This document shows positions 41,201-53,200 of a DNA stretch of 64,000 nt, in pieces. A model generated the notes under the pieces. The model was not told the DNA's origin. It saw only the letters and a program-made list of their open reading frames with translations, and made no database searches. Origin of the DNA: Ixodes scapularis (taxonomy: Eukaryota > Arthropoda > Arachnida > Ixodida > Ixodidae); the NCBI RefSeq assembly GCF_016920785.2, contig NW_024609836.1, positions 60,235,439 through 60,299,438 of the forward strand, written 5' to 3'. Position 1 is the stretch's first letter. The number at the start of each line of letters is the position of its first letter. The translations under genes and the position numbers were made by a program.

Positions 41201-44200
41201 AACCTCAGTGGTGAGAGGAGAAAATACGGTGCAAAATCAGCGCTAAATACGTGGCTAAATACACTGCTGATATAATGTCGAGTTGTATGTGTGAACCGGC
41301 CTTTAGACACGTTAAGGAGCAGAAGCTGTTGCCACCGTGAGCCAATGAGAGCAACCAGGTGGAGCACACGACAGCTCTCCGCAGGAAGAGTGTCAGCCGG
41401 CGGTGTACCGTCAGGTGCCTCACTATCGACGCTCCGATTGGCTCGCCGTGGCTGCCGTCTTTACTATTTGCAAAGTTATACTGAAACTGAATATAATATT
41501 GATCTTGGAATTGAAGAAATATGAACCCCGCTCGAGGAGTTATTGCCCGCGTGCGAGTCCAGTCTCCAGCAAGCCCAAGAACATATTTTACGTTAAAATC
41601 AATATTCTCAGATTCTAACAATACTTAGTTTCACCTTAGATTCGGACACAAGTGACACTACGAGCTGACGGCACTAATCAGGTGCCTCACCCTTGAAGAC
41701 CGCCATAACTGAACACCTTTTAATCCCGTGCTTTGTAAAGATTTGTTTGTGTGATTATAGTACTTTCCATTAACGCAGTTTTCGAAACAAGACAATGGTG
41801 TTTGTCATGTTTCAGTATATGCTCTATTATCGCTGAACCATTCATGTACAGGGAAGGCCCAGTGACTTGCACTTTTGTTGATGTTTCATTGGTTCAATCA
41901 GCTCGTAGCGTCGGCCGTGTTCGACGTAAGGTGAAGCGAAACAAGATGAATGCCGAGAGAAAATCCTTCGAGAGCTCTGAACAATTGAGCAAATGATGGC
42001 CCTTTGCAGCGAGGGGAACCTCACCTGCTTGGGCGACGCCTTGGGGGACCGCTTGGGGGACAACCGGCCGTGGTGTGGCCGCCGGGGAGGGGTCAGGTCT
42101 CGGTGTGCTGGCTCCGGCGCGGGTTCGGGGTCCGGCTTCCCGATGGGCAGGAGCAGGGGCCTGAGCAGCCGCACCTCCTCTTCGTGGTGGATCTGGGGAA
42201 GGAGGGTCCATGGGGTGCACACTCAACTTCCGTTTCTCCGACCCAAATGTAGGTGTGTGAACATGCAAAACTTGTAATGTTTCGTGGATAGTCTATTCAC
42301 GGCACACTTCTACTCTCTAGAATATTCCGAGTTTTTCGAAAATTCGAGAGGTAGGAATGTCTTCAGAATTCTTTCATTTGTCACCATGGGCCGATCCCAG
42401 AGGCAATGCAATACCGAGCCAACACAAGGCATAGGTGAAGCGAGCTTCAAGGACTTTGCCGCATGACAACCATACCATTCATATCTTGGGTTCAAACAAG
42501 ACTTGTATCAGGTATGCTGATAAGATTTTGGCTATTTCAAATAGATAAGGTAGTCATCACTTGGCTTGTTATGTTACCTATCTCATTGAGGCAAAAAGTA
42601 AGCGAAATATTTCTCCCAAATAAAACAATTCCTTTTCATAAATATGCCTTCCAGAAAAAAAAAAAAAATCATTGTGATTTAATGAAGTGTTTATGCTCAA
42701 ATCAAATTCAATCCGTAACAAAATTTTAGAAAATTAAAAAAAAAAAGATCACCAACCAAATCGTATGCAGAGTGCAAGTTCGTCTGCTTCTTTTGTAGGG
42801 GTTGTGGTGACGTCACAACGCCGAGCTCGACCTGGTTCTAAATGAAAGATGGTGGGTAGACCTCAAGGCAGCTTGTTTTGAGGTCTACCCACTATCCTTC
42901 AATCAGAGCCAATCAGAGCTTGGAGTCTTTCTGACGTCACCGCAACTCTTGAGCAAGAAGCAGACGACTTGCTGTCCGCATAGAATTTAAGCGGCAATTT
43001 TATTCGATTTTCAAATCTTCTCCCCAACTAGGGAGAGCTCTGCCAAAATGTTTACGTTAAAATAAAATTTTAATGTTCACGTTCAGTTTGCAACAAAAAA
43101 TTTGACATTTACACACCTGTACCAGAACGCAACGCACGCCGCAGCACGCTTGTCTCGCGGTCAACTCACCCGCTTGGCCTCCGCCTCGGGGTCGGGGTGT
43201 CCTTCCTCGGTGAGCTTCCGCCGCAGTTCTTCGAGCTCCTCCCTCTCTCGCTGCCGGTCCCGGTTGTCCAGTTCCAGCTCCTTCTCGCGGTCTTTCAACC
43301 GGCGTTGCAAGGAGCTGCCCCTGAAGATCGAGCACGGGTCAGTATCGCCTTCGAACCTAGACGCCAGCAATCCGAGATTTTTTGCGAAGCCCAACAAAAC
43401 ACGGTGCTCGTGAGGTACTCTTGTGTAACTTGAGAAGGTGAAAGATAGTTCACATATTTGTGGTCAAATAGGACAGAGTGCATTGCAACTGCTTACGAGG
43501 CGAGACCACACTGGCGCCATCAATTTGGAGTAGCCCTGAAACACTACCAATTCGTGTATTTCTCTCAATTTTTTACGCATCACTCTGTCACTATGGGCGT
43601 GAAATACTCGTGACATGTTATATGTTGAGTTCCATGTTTTTGAAAAAAATCTGAAAAAGGAAGTCGGTAATTTTTTCATTAGCTCGGATCTATCCGAAAA
43701 ACTCAGAATTTTGAGGTCACGACAAAATTAATACAACAACAAGAAAGACAGTGTTTTGCAAATAAACTTCATAAGAGCACAGGATAAGTGGTCCTAGGAA
43801 AGTGTCACTTCAGTTTCCTTTGAAATCTAGAACTACTGACAAAAGGGATTCGCCTTTTAGCCCGTCAAAGTTCCTTGGGGAGAACAGGTCATGGTACCCG
43901 GATATTAGTTATTTTGTTTTTGAATTTTAAAAGTTGAGAACACGGTAGCATAAACTCGGGAGTTCAGAGAAATAGGAATCCTACAAAAATGAACTCCGAT
44001 ACAACCAGAATTTTCAGCGAGAAATGAACTCCCCAAAGAGACCTCTGAATTTGACGAGAAATAAACTCAGAAAACACTGAATCCTAGTTATAAGCACGGT
44101 GTAAGAAGACTTAGGTGAGGACAGAGCGCGCTTGCCCGCGACGAGATTATGTCCCCTCGCCGCTGTAGTTCTCACGGCTGTTCATAGATGGCGCCGCGGA

Positions 44201-47200
44201 CCGGTGCCCGCTTCGCCTCACGCTTTTTCCTTCACGCTATGCTGGCTGTGCTCCACAGCCGCTGGCAGCACGTGAATGCCGGCTGCTCCCAATTAAATTT
44301 TCTTACGCGGTATTCAATCGTTTGATGCGTTCGCAGACAAATCTGTGTGACATCAAAAACCCGCGGATCCCTAATTAAGGTATGAATCATGAGGCATGAT
44401 TCACAGAACTAGCGAACTAATCGACCCGCCCATTTTCAGATGGCTCACATTCGCGGGACGGATACCGCTGCTGCGATTAAATGGTGTGTGCGACGCGGAC
44501 GAAAATCATGATTCGGTCCCTCTTATGAATCTCGATCCTTTTGTGACCTCTTGTCCCACTCCTTCATACACGCTCGGTAACCCTGCACCGAAAACTTTAT
44601 AGGATAATGTAACAGGCTGACACCCATGTGTAATAGTAGCATGTTTCCATGAAAACATGCGAGTGTACATGGGGACTTATTATGTGCAAGACAGCAGAAC
44701 ACACTCAATTAGAGTAGAAGTGTTGAAAGGGCATGAGACAAGTACATAACAAAATATTGCAGTGCCGAGGGAAACTGAAGCGGTTTTGTATGCGAGTAAA
44801 AACGCTTAGATCGTCTTCATTTGGCCTCCAGGATCACGAATATCGAGGTTATTTTTCAATTTGGAGCATAGAGGCTGCAGAAAATAATTTTCAAAGTACC
44901 GCTGAAGCCCCTCCTTCCCCGAGCGTTACGTTATAAAAGGAGTTTTCGGAATCTTCGCTCTCACGCAACTTTGGCGCTTATCACGCTTGCTATTTTCAAA
45001 AAGGTAAGAAAAAGATATCACGACTGGTGTCAGTGCGGGGGAATATACATGGCAGGCTTGCAATTGCACGCACTGCCCACACCAGCGACACGCGCTTTGC
45101 GGCCGAAATATCTTTATTACGTAACGACTGGTCGGAGGTTCTTGGTATTTAGTTAGATCTTCGGAGAAAACGAATGTGTTATTCATATTCACAGGATAAA
45201 GTATTCTACAATTCACCTATAACTCGTTTTTGGCAAGAACCGCTTCAGTCTCTATTTAATAATAAATCACGATTGGTTAAATAGCTTTCAAAACCAATTT
45301 ATTTACATTCCACATTACTATCAATGGCCTCTCACTCACTTCAACAAAGGCTTCATAACTCGGAAGGTGCCATAAAGACTTCAGACATCACACGTTGCAA
45401 ACCCTCGCCTGCTTCTTTTTCTCTTTGGCATTTTTGTCCGAGTCTCTAGCTTCTGCTTTACAGTGCTGCCTCATACGCATACTAACGTAATAGTGCAGTA
45501 CCTTTGACATTGCCTCATTTTTGTGCTGGCTGCAAGGAAAGGTTAAGTCACAGGATTCAAGAACATAATCGACGGTGTCCCAGAACACATTTAGGTCGTT
45601 CATATGCTCCGAAAAGTACTTCTCTGCACAATGAAGGATTCTGTAGAGGTGCACATTCGGGTGGATGAGCCCTCCACGTGTCTTGCAGGTGGTGAGGGAT
45701 GCTTCCTTCTCTGTTGCCGAAGACACAGACAATGAGTCCTTGCAAATTTCACACGAAAACATCTTGCCTAGTTTTCTGCACAGGAAACCAGTAACATAGT
45801 ATACAATGCAATCAACCACTTCAGGTTGACTCTCATCACTGGCCACAACCTCATCACACTCCCACGCTTCGGTTGTAATCAGACCGTCGACTTTTTCCTT
45901 TAGCCGTTCCAGGCTCGACATACGATACGCTCCTTCTTGGTTCTTGAATGTACTTTTGAAAAATGAGAAGTCTAGCTGTGGTGCTTCTCCGGTCAGTGCT
46001 TGACAATTCCCAAATTTTGGAGGCTTGAGGAGGCTGTACACCATTAACATTCTATACAATTGAAGAAAGGTAGGCATGTTGGGATGATCGTTTTCGCATG
46101 CTGCTTGCCGGATTTTCCCGAAAAACCTCTCCAAGGGATCTTGATTGAATTTGGCGGTGAGAACGTAATCATAGCCACAATTGTTCAGAAGGTGTTTGGT
46201 TAGATCAATTGTTGACCTCATTGACACTCTGAGGCCCTCAGCCGTCGTTTGCGTCAGAAACATGTCCTTAGATATCTTCCCAGACTGTACCTCGCGCTCC
46301 CATTCATCAAGCCACTCCATCGCTTCCTTGATGACAATCAGGTCCTTGCCTCCCTTCCGAATGCCAACATCTGGGTGTTGCCTGTTCATAGCATCGAACA
46401 GATCATTACACCGAAGTGTAAACGCCATTGTACCAGTGCAGTTCCACAAGCTTGGGACTTTTCGGTCACTGTAGTACTCCATTCCCGACTTCATTGCCCT
46501 GCTGAAGACTTGGGTAGCAAGTTTTACCCTCATGAGGTCCATGTTCGAGGGGTAAATGTGATGGTGTGTTATCTTGGGGCACACTTTCAGCTCACCAGCA
46601 TTTCTGCAGTCTTCTTTGTATACTGCCGCATAGTCCGACCAGTTGACCCACTGACCGTTTACTTTCAGGAGGCGTTTTCTGAGGAGCCGATTCCTTATAC
46701 ATTTGAAAAGGTGTGGGACGTCTGAAAATATGTATACTTTCCTATCCTCGTCCATTGGATGCGAAAAGAAATGTTTGGGGTTGTTTATCTTCCCACTGAC
46801 ACCCAGCTGTGTCCACATTGTCCGGTTAGGGCTCGCTCCATAGCAAACTATGCCATCAATAAGAGCACCTGCGCCTTCCAACAAGGTGATTGCCTGAAGC
46901 AGTAGTTGACAGAGTACTGTCCCCTTGGTTGCAGATCTTGAAGCAAACACAGCAACAGGTTGCGCATAGCTCTCACCGAAGGAACAAAACATAAAGACTA
47001 GGCCGTGATTGGCTAGCTCGGAGCTTTCCTGGTCGGTGTCTCCGTGGTCGACGAGTCCGGTGTAACTCAATGTCTTCGAGTTAACAGCTTTTCTTTCCCT
47101 GACCTGGATTTCATCAAGCAGCAGCATGCCATGTCTTTGGAATTCAGATTTACCTTGAAGCTTCCTTTTGAGTACTGCGAAGAAGGTGACATCGAACCCG

Positions 47201-50200
47201 CACTTGATTCCGACAATGGCAATGTACCGGCGGATGGTTTTCACACACGGCAGGGGCAGCACATCATTCTCCCTGAGCAGTCTGTAACCAGCCGGGCTGC
47301 GAATGTGTAGAAGTAGGCACAAAAGTAACCAATCGTCTGTGTAGCGCCTTCCTTTACTTGAAGTGCACTTAGCCGCTGATATGCACTCGCGCAGCAGCAT
47401 TTGTTGAGGTTCAGGCAGTGCCGACTTATTCAAAACATCATTCAACTTCTCGCTGCTCAGCTGTTCCAGACCTTTTTTGCACATAGACAATTCAGCTTCA
47501 AGCTCTCTCTTTCTCTTTAGCAACCTGACTTTAGACCTGGAGCATGCAATGCGTTGCCTTCTCAAGATATCAATCTTCTTCTTTTTCGAAGGAGACAGGG
47601 GCATCCTCACCCTTTGTTCTTTCCCTCTTTTGTCCAAGCGTGCCTTGTGAATACGGAGGGTGTTACTGAGGCTTGCACAGAAAGTGCACCGCAGCTCTGT
47701 TTCATTCAGAAGTAGAGGACATCGGTTGTGTCTCCACATTCCCATTTTGTCAGTGGATGCACACTCCGGGTGTATACCAGGAAACCTCTTGTACGCTGGA
47801 CCCCCCGCGCAGACGGGCTTTTGGTCAAACGCATGTACCATTTCGGTGATGTCATGCGCAGTTTGCGATGGGCACTTTGCTTGAAGAAGCACAGAGTTAA
47901 CTTCGCGATCCAAGACATATTGGCGAACCCTCAAAGACTTTCGGCACTGCTCCAGAGCGAGGCTCTTGTTGGTAAATGGCGGTTCAATTGCTGAAATGCT
48001 TTTCATCTCAACGCAACAGAGATTCTGAAGGCCTTCCGCGTCAACCTCGTGACACGCCCATGCCTTACTTGGCATTACAATTGCGCTCTTCTCTGGCAGC
48101 ACGCTGCGGAAGGGCACACTGTCCTTACTTGGCTTTTCGGGAACCGTGGCTGGGATGTCATTTATGAAGTCGTCTTTCCGTACCATGCGCGTCGAAGGCT
48201 CCCCGACAGTATCTGCTTCGGCGTCTCCAGCGGTGCACGCGGCGATCCCGGGCTCCACGCGATCAGCTGACGGCTCTTCGGTCCCCACGTTTGAAGTCGT
48301 TCCATTAAAATGGGTGCCTTCATTACATTCGTCCTGCAGCTCCATCTTCCTTCGCTTGACAACGGTTGCAGGTGCGCGCTGTCTATTCTTCGGCAATTTT
48401 CGTTTTTTCGCTGTCGACGACAGGTAAGGCGGACATCCCGGGAAAATATACGGCACGGCGTCCGGCGCTAGAACAGGCCTTTTTGGCTGGTCAAGAAGCA
48501 CTTCACCCCCTAGCTCTGCGTAATACCTTCCAGCTTCTATCGCACCGTCGGCAAAGTGTTTTTCGCACAGGTAGTCTTTTGGTGTGAGCTGCCGGTCACT
48601 TCTCGGAATGGCACGAGCCCACAAGGCTAAACGTTCCGGATCGGAAGGCGCCCGAAACGCATTCACCTTCTCCTTGCATGAACAGTATCCGCTGTTGCAG
48701 TTCGGCGCAAAGCACTTGCGACCCATCTTGGGGGTGTTTGGGTGCAGCGAACTTCATAGAAGGTCACGTCAACAGAGTTTGAGGGTCCGAAACACAAACG
48801 AAAGAGTCACCCGACTGCCCACGTTGTTGTTGTCGAGACAGGCGCGCGCGCGCTGGGGAACAGCGGAGAACCGTGGGGAACGGATCGAAGGCGCCATCTA
48901 CCGGGAGCTTGGCAAAATGTTTTTGACGCGTGACCTTATCTGGCCGCATCCTCCTCTCCTTGGCCGCCGAAGTGTCCTCACCTAAGTCCTCTTACACCGT
49001 GGTTATAAGCAATCACTTCTCGTAGTTTGTGCATAAATTTGATCTATGGGGTGAGATAGGCCAACCTGGCTTTTCAGCCTGCATAAATAAACAATGCAGT
49101 GCAGAAAGATGAAAGTTTGTGAGAATGTAACACTAGCGGTGGACATAAGTTGCAAAAGTTTGAGCACATGACGTTACCTAGGTCAAACGATACAAAAGAA
49201 AAACGAAATTCCTCAACGAGCGACTTTTCCTAAGCCTAATATTTTTCAAACCATAATTTGAGATCATGGGCACCTGTTCCCTTTATTTCAGTGAAAAAAA
49301 CTGGTCAATTAGAAAGAGAATATTGTTTTCTTTCACGTTGTCAAGTTCTTTCACTGACATAATTGTTACAGGCACCCACAATCTCAAAAATTGGTCCGAT
49401 GAAAATCAGGCTTACATGGACGTCAGCTCATTGAGAAAGTTTGTTCCATTGAGAAAGTTTGTTCCCCTTTAGTATCTTTTGACCCAGGTGATGTCATGTG
49501 CTCAAACTTTCGCATTTTATCATCACCACTAGTGTCACATTTTCACAAAGTTTCAGCTTTCTACGAAGCATAGTTTATTTATGCGGGCTAAAATGCCGGG
49601 TTTACCTTTCGCAATCGGACCCTGTAGTAAATACTTCGGTCAAGTTATTAGCAGTTCTAGGGACACCCAACAGATGGCGGCAGGGCACACAGTGTGCTCC
49701 GCTGATATGTGGTGCGTTCCCTCGTCACAAGCAGTCGGAAAAAATCCCAGCGCACTTGGTCACTCTTATGCCAACGGGTGGAATGGTCTTTGGGAGGCAA
49801 AAACGAATAGATGCATGTGAGGAGTCTCCAGACATGGATGGTCCGGTTTGCAGATCCCACACGAATCCTACAAGGCATCGGCTTTTAAATCTATGTAAAA
49901 AAGGTTGCAATGGGGAGTCGATGAAAGGCAGTCTCTCTGTTACGAGCGACTCCCTCTCCCTAAACATCAAAACGGCGTTGGAGCAGCTTGGAAAGGTTCG
50001 CCTGGGGTCACTCACTTGTAATACTTGACGTCGTCCCGTTCATCTTCATAGTCTTCGAGGAACTCCTTCAACCGTCGTGCCTCCTTCCCCTGGGGGATGA
50101 GAAACGTATGCGCAAATTTGTAATAGGACCCCAAAGTAATTCTAGTCTCATTTTCCGATAATAGAATTTTAGTATCCCAGAAAATGCTGTTAGGGTTCTA

Positions 50201-53200
50201 GCCAACTCGGGAAGATTGCTTGCCCCAATGAATCAATCAAGAATTTAATTCCGAGACCAGTGGGTGATAATGCGTGCGTGGTGGTGGGGGGGGGGGGGGG
50301 GGGATGCTGGGAGACCTGTTGGTCTTCTGAAGTGGTCCCTAGCAATAAAGTCTTTTTCTGAGGGGGGAAGTTTTAACTTTGAAAGGTCTAATAAGTAACT
50401 TTCTGTAAGCCCTATTTTTATAAAAACGTAATTATCTGAAAATTTAATTAGAAGAACTGGGGAGAACACTGAAGATGAAAAACACAATTTCTAAAAATTT
50501 CTGGCAAATTGCTAGGTGGTTTGTTGCACACGTATAATGTTTTAGAATCACAAACATTTAGCGATACTCGGAGCTGCCAGACGCCTACGTACACAGCGCT
50601 CTTCGTTAGATAATTTAACGCGCACCATGTGTACACTTTGTAGCTGTTCCTAGAATGAAGCGATACTACCGCTAATTGGGCTGATCCACCGGATGATCTT
50701 CCAGAGCTTTCCATACTCTCGAGCTCTTCTCCCTCAGTGCGCACAGGTGATCGAGCTCCTCCTCGCCTATCCCTCTGGTCACACAATCTCCCCGTATACT
50801 GATCAGCTTCGGGCGCCTCATTCCTCCTCTCCCATCCGTCAACCAATCAGCGTCGACCCTCGTGGCCACGCTTTTATCTAGGCTTCACGAAATGCTAAAC
50901 ACCTAGCCAAAAAACGTTTCACAATGAAAAATGTTGTAACAGACTTTTGGAACTAACTTGAATTGGTGGACAGGTTCCTGACATAGCACCACAAAACAAA
51001 AGTGTGAGTAATGAGAAGAAAAACATAGGAGGGAGAGATGTGCACTGTTACCTCTTCAGACCTCTTCTCTTCTTCCTTGAGGCGTTCCTTCTCGTACTCC
51101 TTGGCCTTGCGACGCTCCCTCGTTTCCCAGTTGCGCAACCTCTGCAAGCACCGAGCAGACATGTTTGCTCGTTCAGAACGGACACGAGTAGCGCAAAGTC
51201 AAATGCAATGAAAACTTGAACCCCCCCCCCCCCCCCCCCCCCCCCTCTTTAAAAAACTCGTGTCCCACGGGCGTCTGAGCTGGGGCCCTAAGCTGGACAC
51301 TTGGCGAGATTGCCGATTATTGCGATTGGCCAGCGCTGGGCTAGACCTTGGCGCTGGCCAATCCTGGCAGTCGGTGATCTACTCGCCAAGTGTCTAACTT
51401 GGAGCCCCTGGCAAGGTTTAGCACTTGGGATCTGCGGCATCCATTGAATACCAACGAGGGTCGAGTTCCTCACCTCCTGATAAGCGGCTTCCTTCTCGCG
51501 CAGCTTCCTCTCCATCTTCTTGCGTTCGTGGGCGTCCTCCTCTTCCTCGCGCTCCCTCTCCCAGTCTCGCTCGGAGTCACGTGGCCTACGAAAAGGGTCA
51601 CGCCACGCAGTGTCCCCGTGTAAGATTGCAGTCCAGTCACCATTCACTTTCGAAACGTGCCGGCCGCAAAGCAACTGAATCACTCCTAGAGAACAGCGAT
51701 ACTTTTTGTTGCGGTGAAAGCTACCTTTTGCGATTGTTGTTCCTCAGGTTTTGAAATAAAGGGCCAGTACGAGTTCGTATTCTTGGCAGCTTTCACCATT
51801 GATTGACCCTTTCGTTAGAGAGGCACCTTAGGGTGCCTTTCTAACAAAGGGCACCCAAAGTGCCTTTTGTCAGAAAACATGCAGAAAAGCATAGATTAAC
51901 AAAAGAGAAAGGAGACAACACTTGGATATAGGTGACAAGAGGACAGTTTTATCCATACCTAATGCATGACCATGTTTCACTAGATTTATTTTATTTAAAT
52001 GGTAGAAGTGCTTTCCTTCATTCATGTTAAGACTGTCAAGACTGAGGAAGTCGGGGTAAAATTGCAACGCCCAATTGAATTGCCTCGTCTTTCCAAGCGC
52101 ATTTTAAGAGACTTCTACAAACACGCCCGCAAGTAATAACAGAAAGACCAAAATATCAGCATTGAATATGTTATAGGAAGAGGCTACGTAGGAAAAGATA
52201 GACAGAGAAAAGTGACATAGAAGTGACCTCATCAGCGTTATGCGACCATGTCACATCACTTGGTGATATGGTCGCAAGACGTGGTTTGTCGCGCCACGTA
52301 CACCAAAGCCACCGACCTCGTAGCATGTTCCACGAACAAGAATTTTGTCAGGGATGACTTAAACGGACTGCAAGCTTTTCCAAGAAAAAGTCTGTGCTCG
52401 GCTCTAGACAGAGCTACAGAAGGAAAAGTAGCGCTTCGACAGGTCCCCGGGGGCAGAGGCCTGAGACTCCACACATCTTCGAATAAATCCGCGAGGCGCC
52501 ATTAGTCGGCACACTGCCGCGCGCAACCACACACAAGAGTGAGAAGGTCTTTCGAGACCCAGTGCCCCCTTACTTTTCCTCGGTTACATTAGTGGTGGGT
52601 CGCTGAACCTGACCCTTGTCGCCTCGTCTGTTGAGAGATGCGGGAAGAAGAGTGTTAATGAGGCCTTAGCCAACTAAGCGACTCATCCTCAACTACACTG
52701 CCCCAATCTGCAATCCCGCAATATCGCGAGAGTTCCGCCGAACTCTTGAAAATGCTGTTTAACACTTGACCGATGAGCACTTGCAAGTTCTGTCGAGCAC
52801 TTGTTGCACTTGCGAGTTCTGTCAAACTCTCTAGAAATTGCATAAATAAGAGAGCAGACACATTACACTCCTGTTTCATTGAACGTAAGCGGTCGACTCA
52901 CAAAAATAAATGAAGGTGGACCAGTTTCTCGACCGTCCTCAAGCCTTGTCGAGGAGACGCGACGATTCCCAAAGAACAAGCTCCCCCAGGAATTTCCAAT
53001 GTAAAGACACAGGTTCATTTGATTGCAGCACGGTCCCAATACACGAAGCAATGGTAACTCGAATCTTATTATTGTCTCACAAGTCAAAGGCTTGCCCTCG
53101 CCGCTTTTTCCGGCCCCTAAAGTCGCGACATTGCACGCCTAGCCGCGCAAGAGGCAGCACAGACTACCGGGGCGAGACACAGAATCTCGGACTCACCGAA

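Larger units (their letters stand above)
44095..49001 (-). mobile_element. P element, complete (4907 bp)
   Basis: Terminal inverted repeats of 28 bp start CACGGTGTAAGA(A/G)GACTTAG at 44095-44122 and 48974-49001, with one mismatch. An 11-bp subterminal inverted repeat TAGATGGCGCC lies 91 bp inside the left end (44185-44195) and about 100 bp inside the right end (48890-48900). A perfect 8-bp target duplication GTTATAAG flanks it (44087-44094, 49002-49009). These three features together are diagnostic for the P superfamily, which makes 8-bp duplications. It holds one transposase ORF and sits in RBM25 intron 43321-50015 in the host gene's orientation. Confidence 0.95.

Noticed and set aside
40633..41367. 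244-codon minus-strand ORF
   Set aside because: It spans the terminal repeat of the element at 40222-41188, has no recognisable motif, and overlaps a similarly long ORF on the plus strand.
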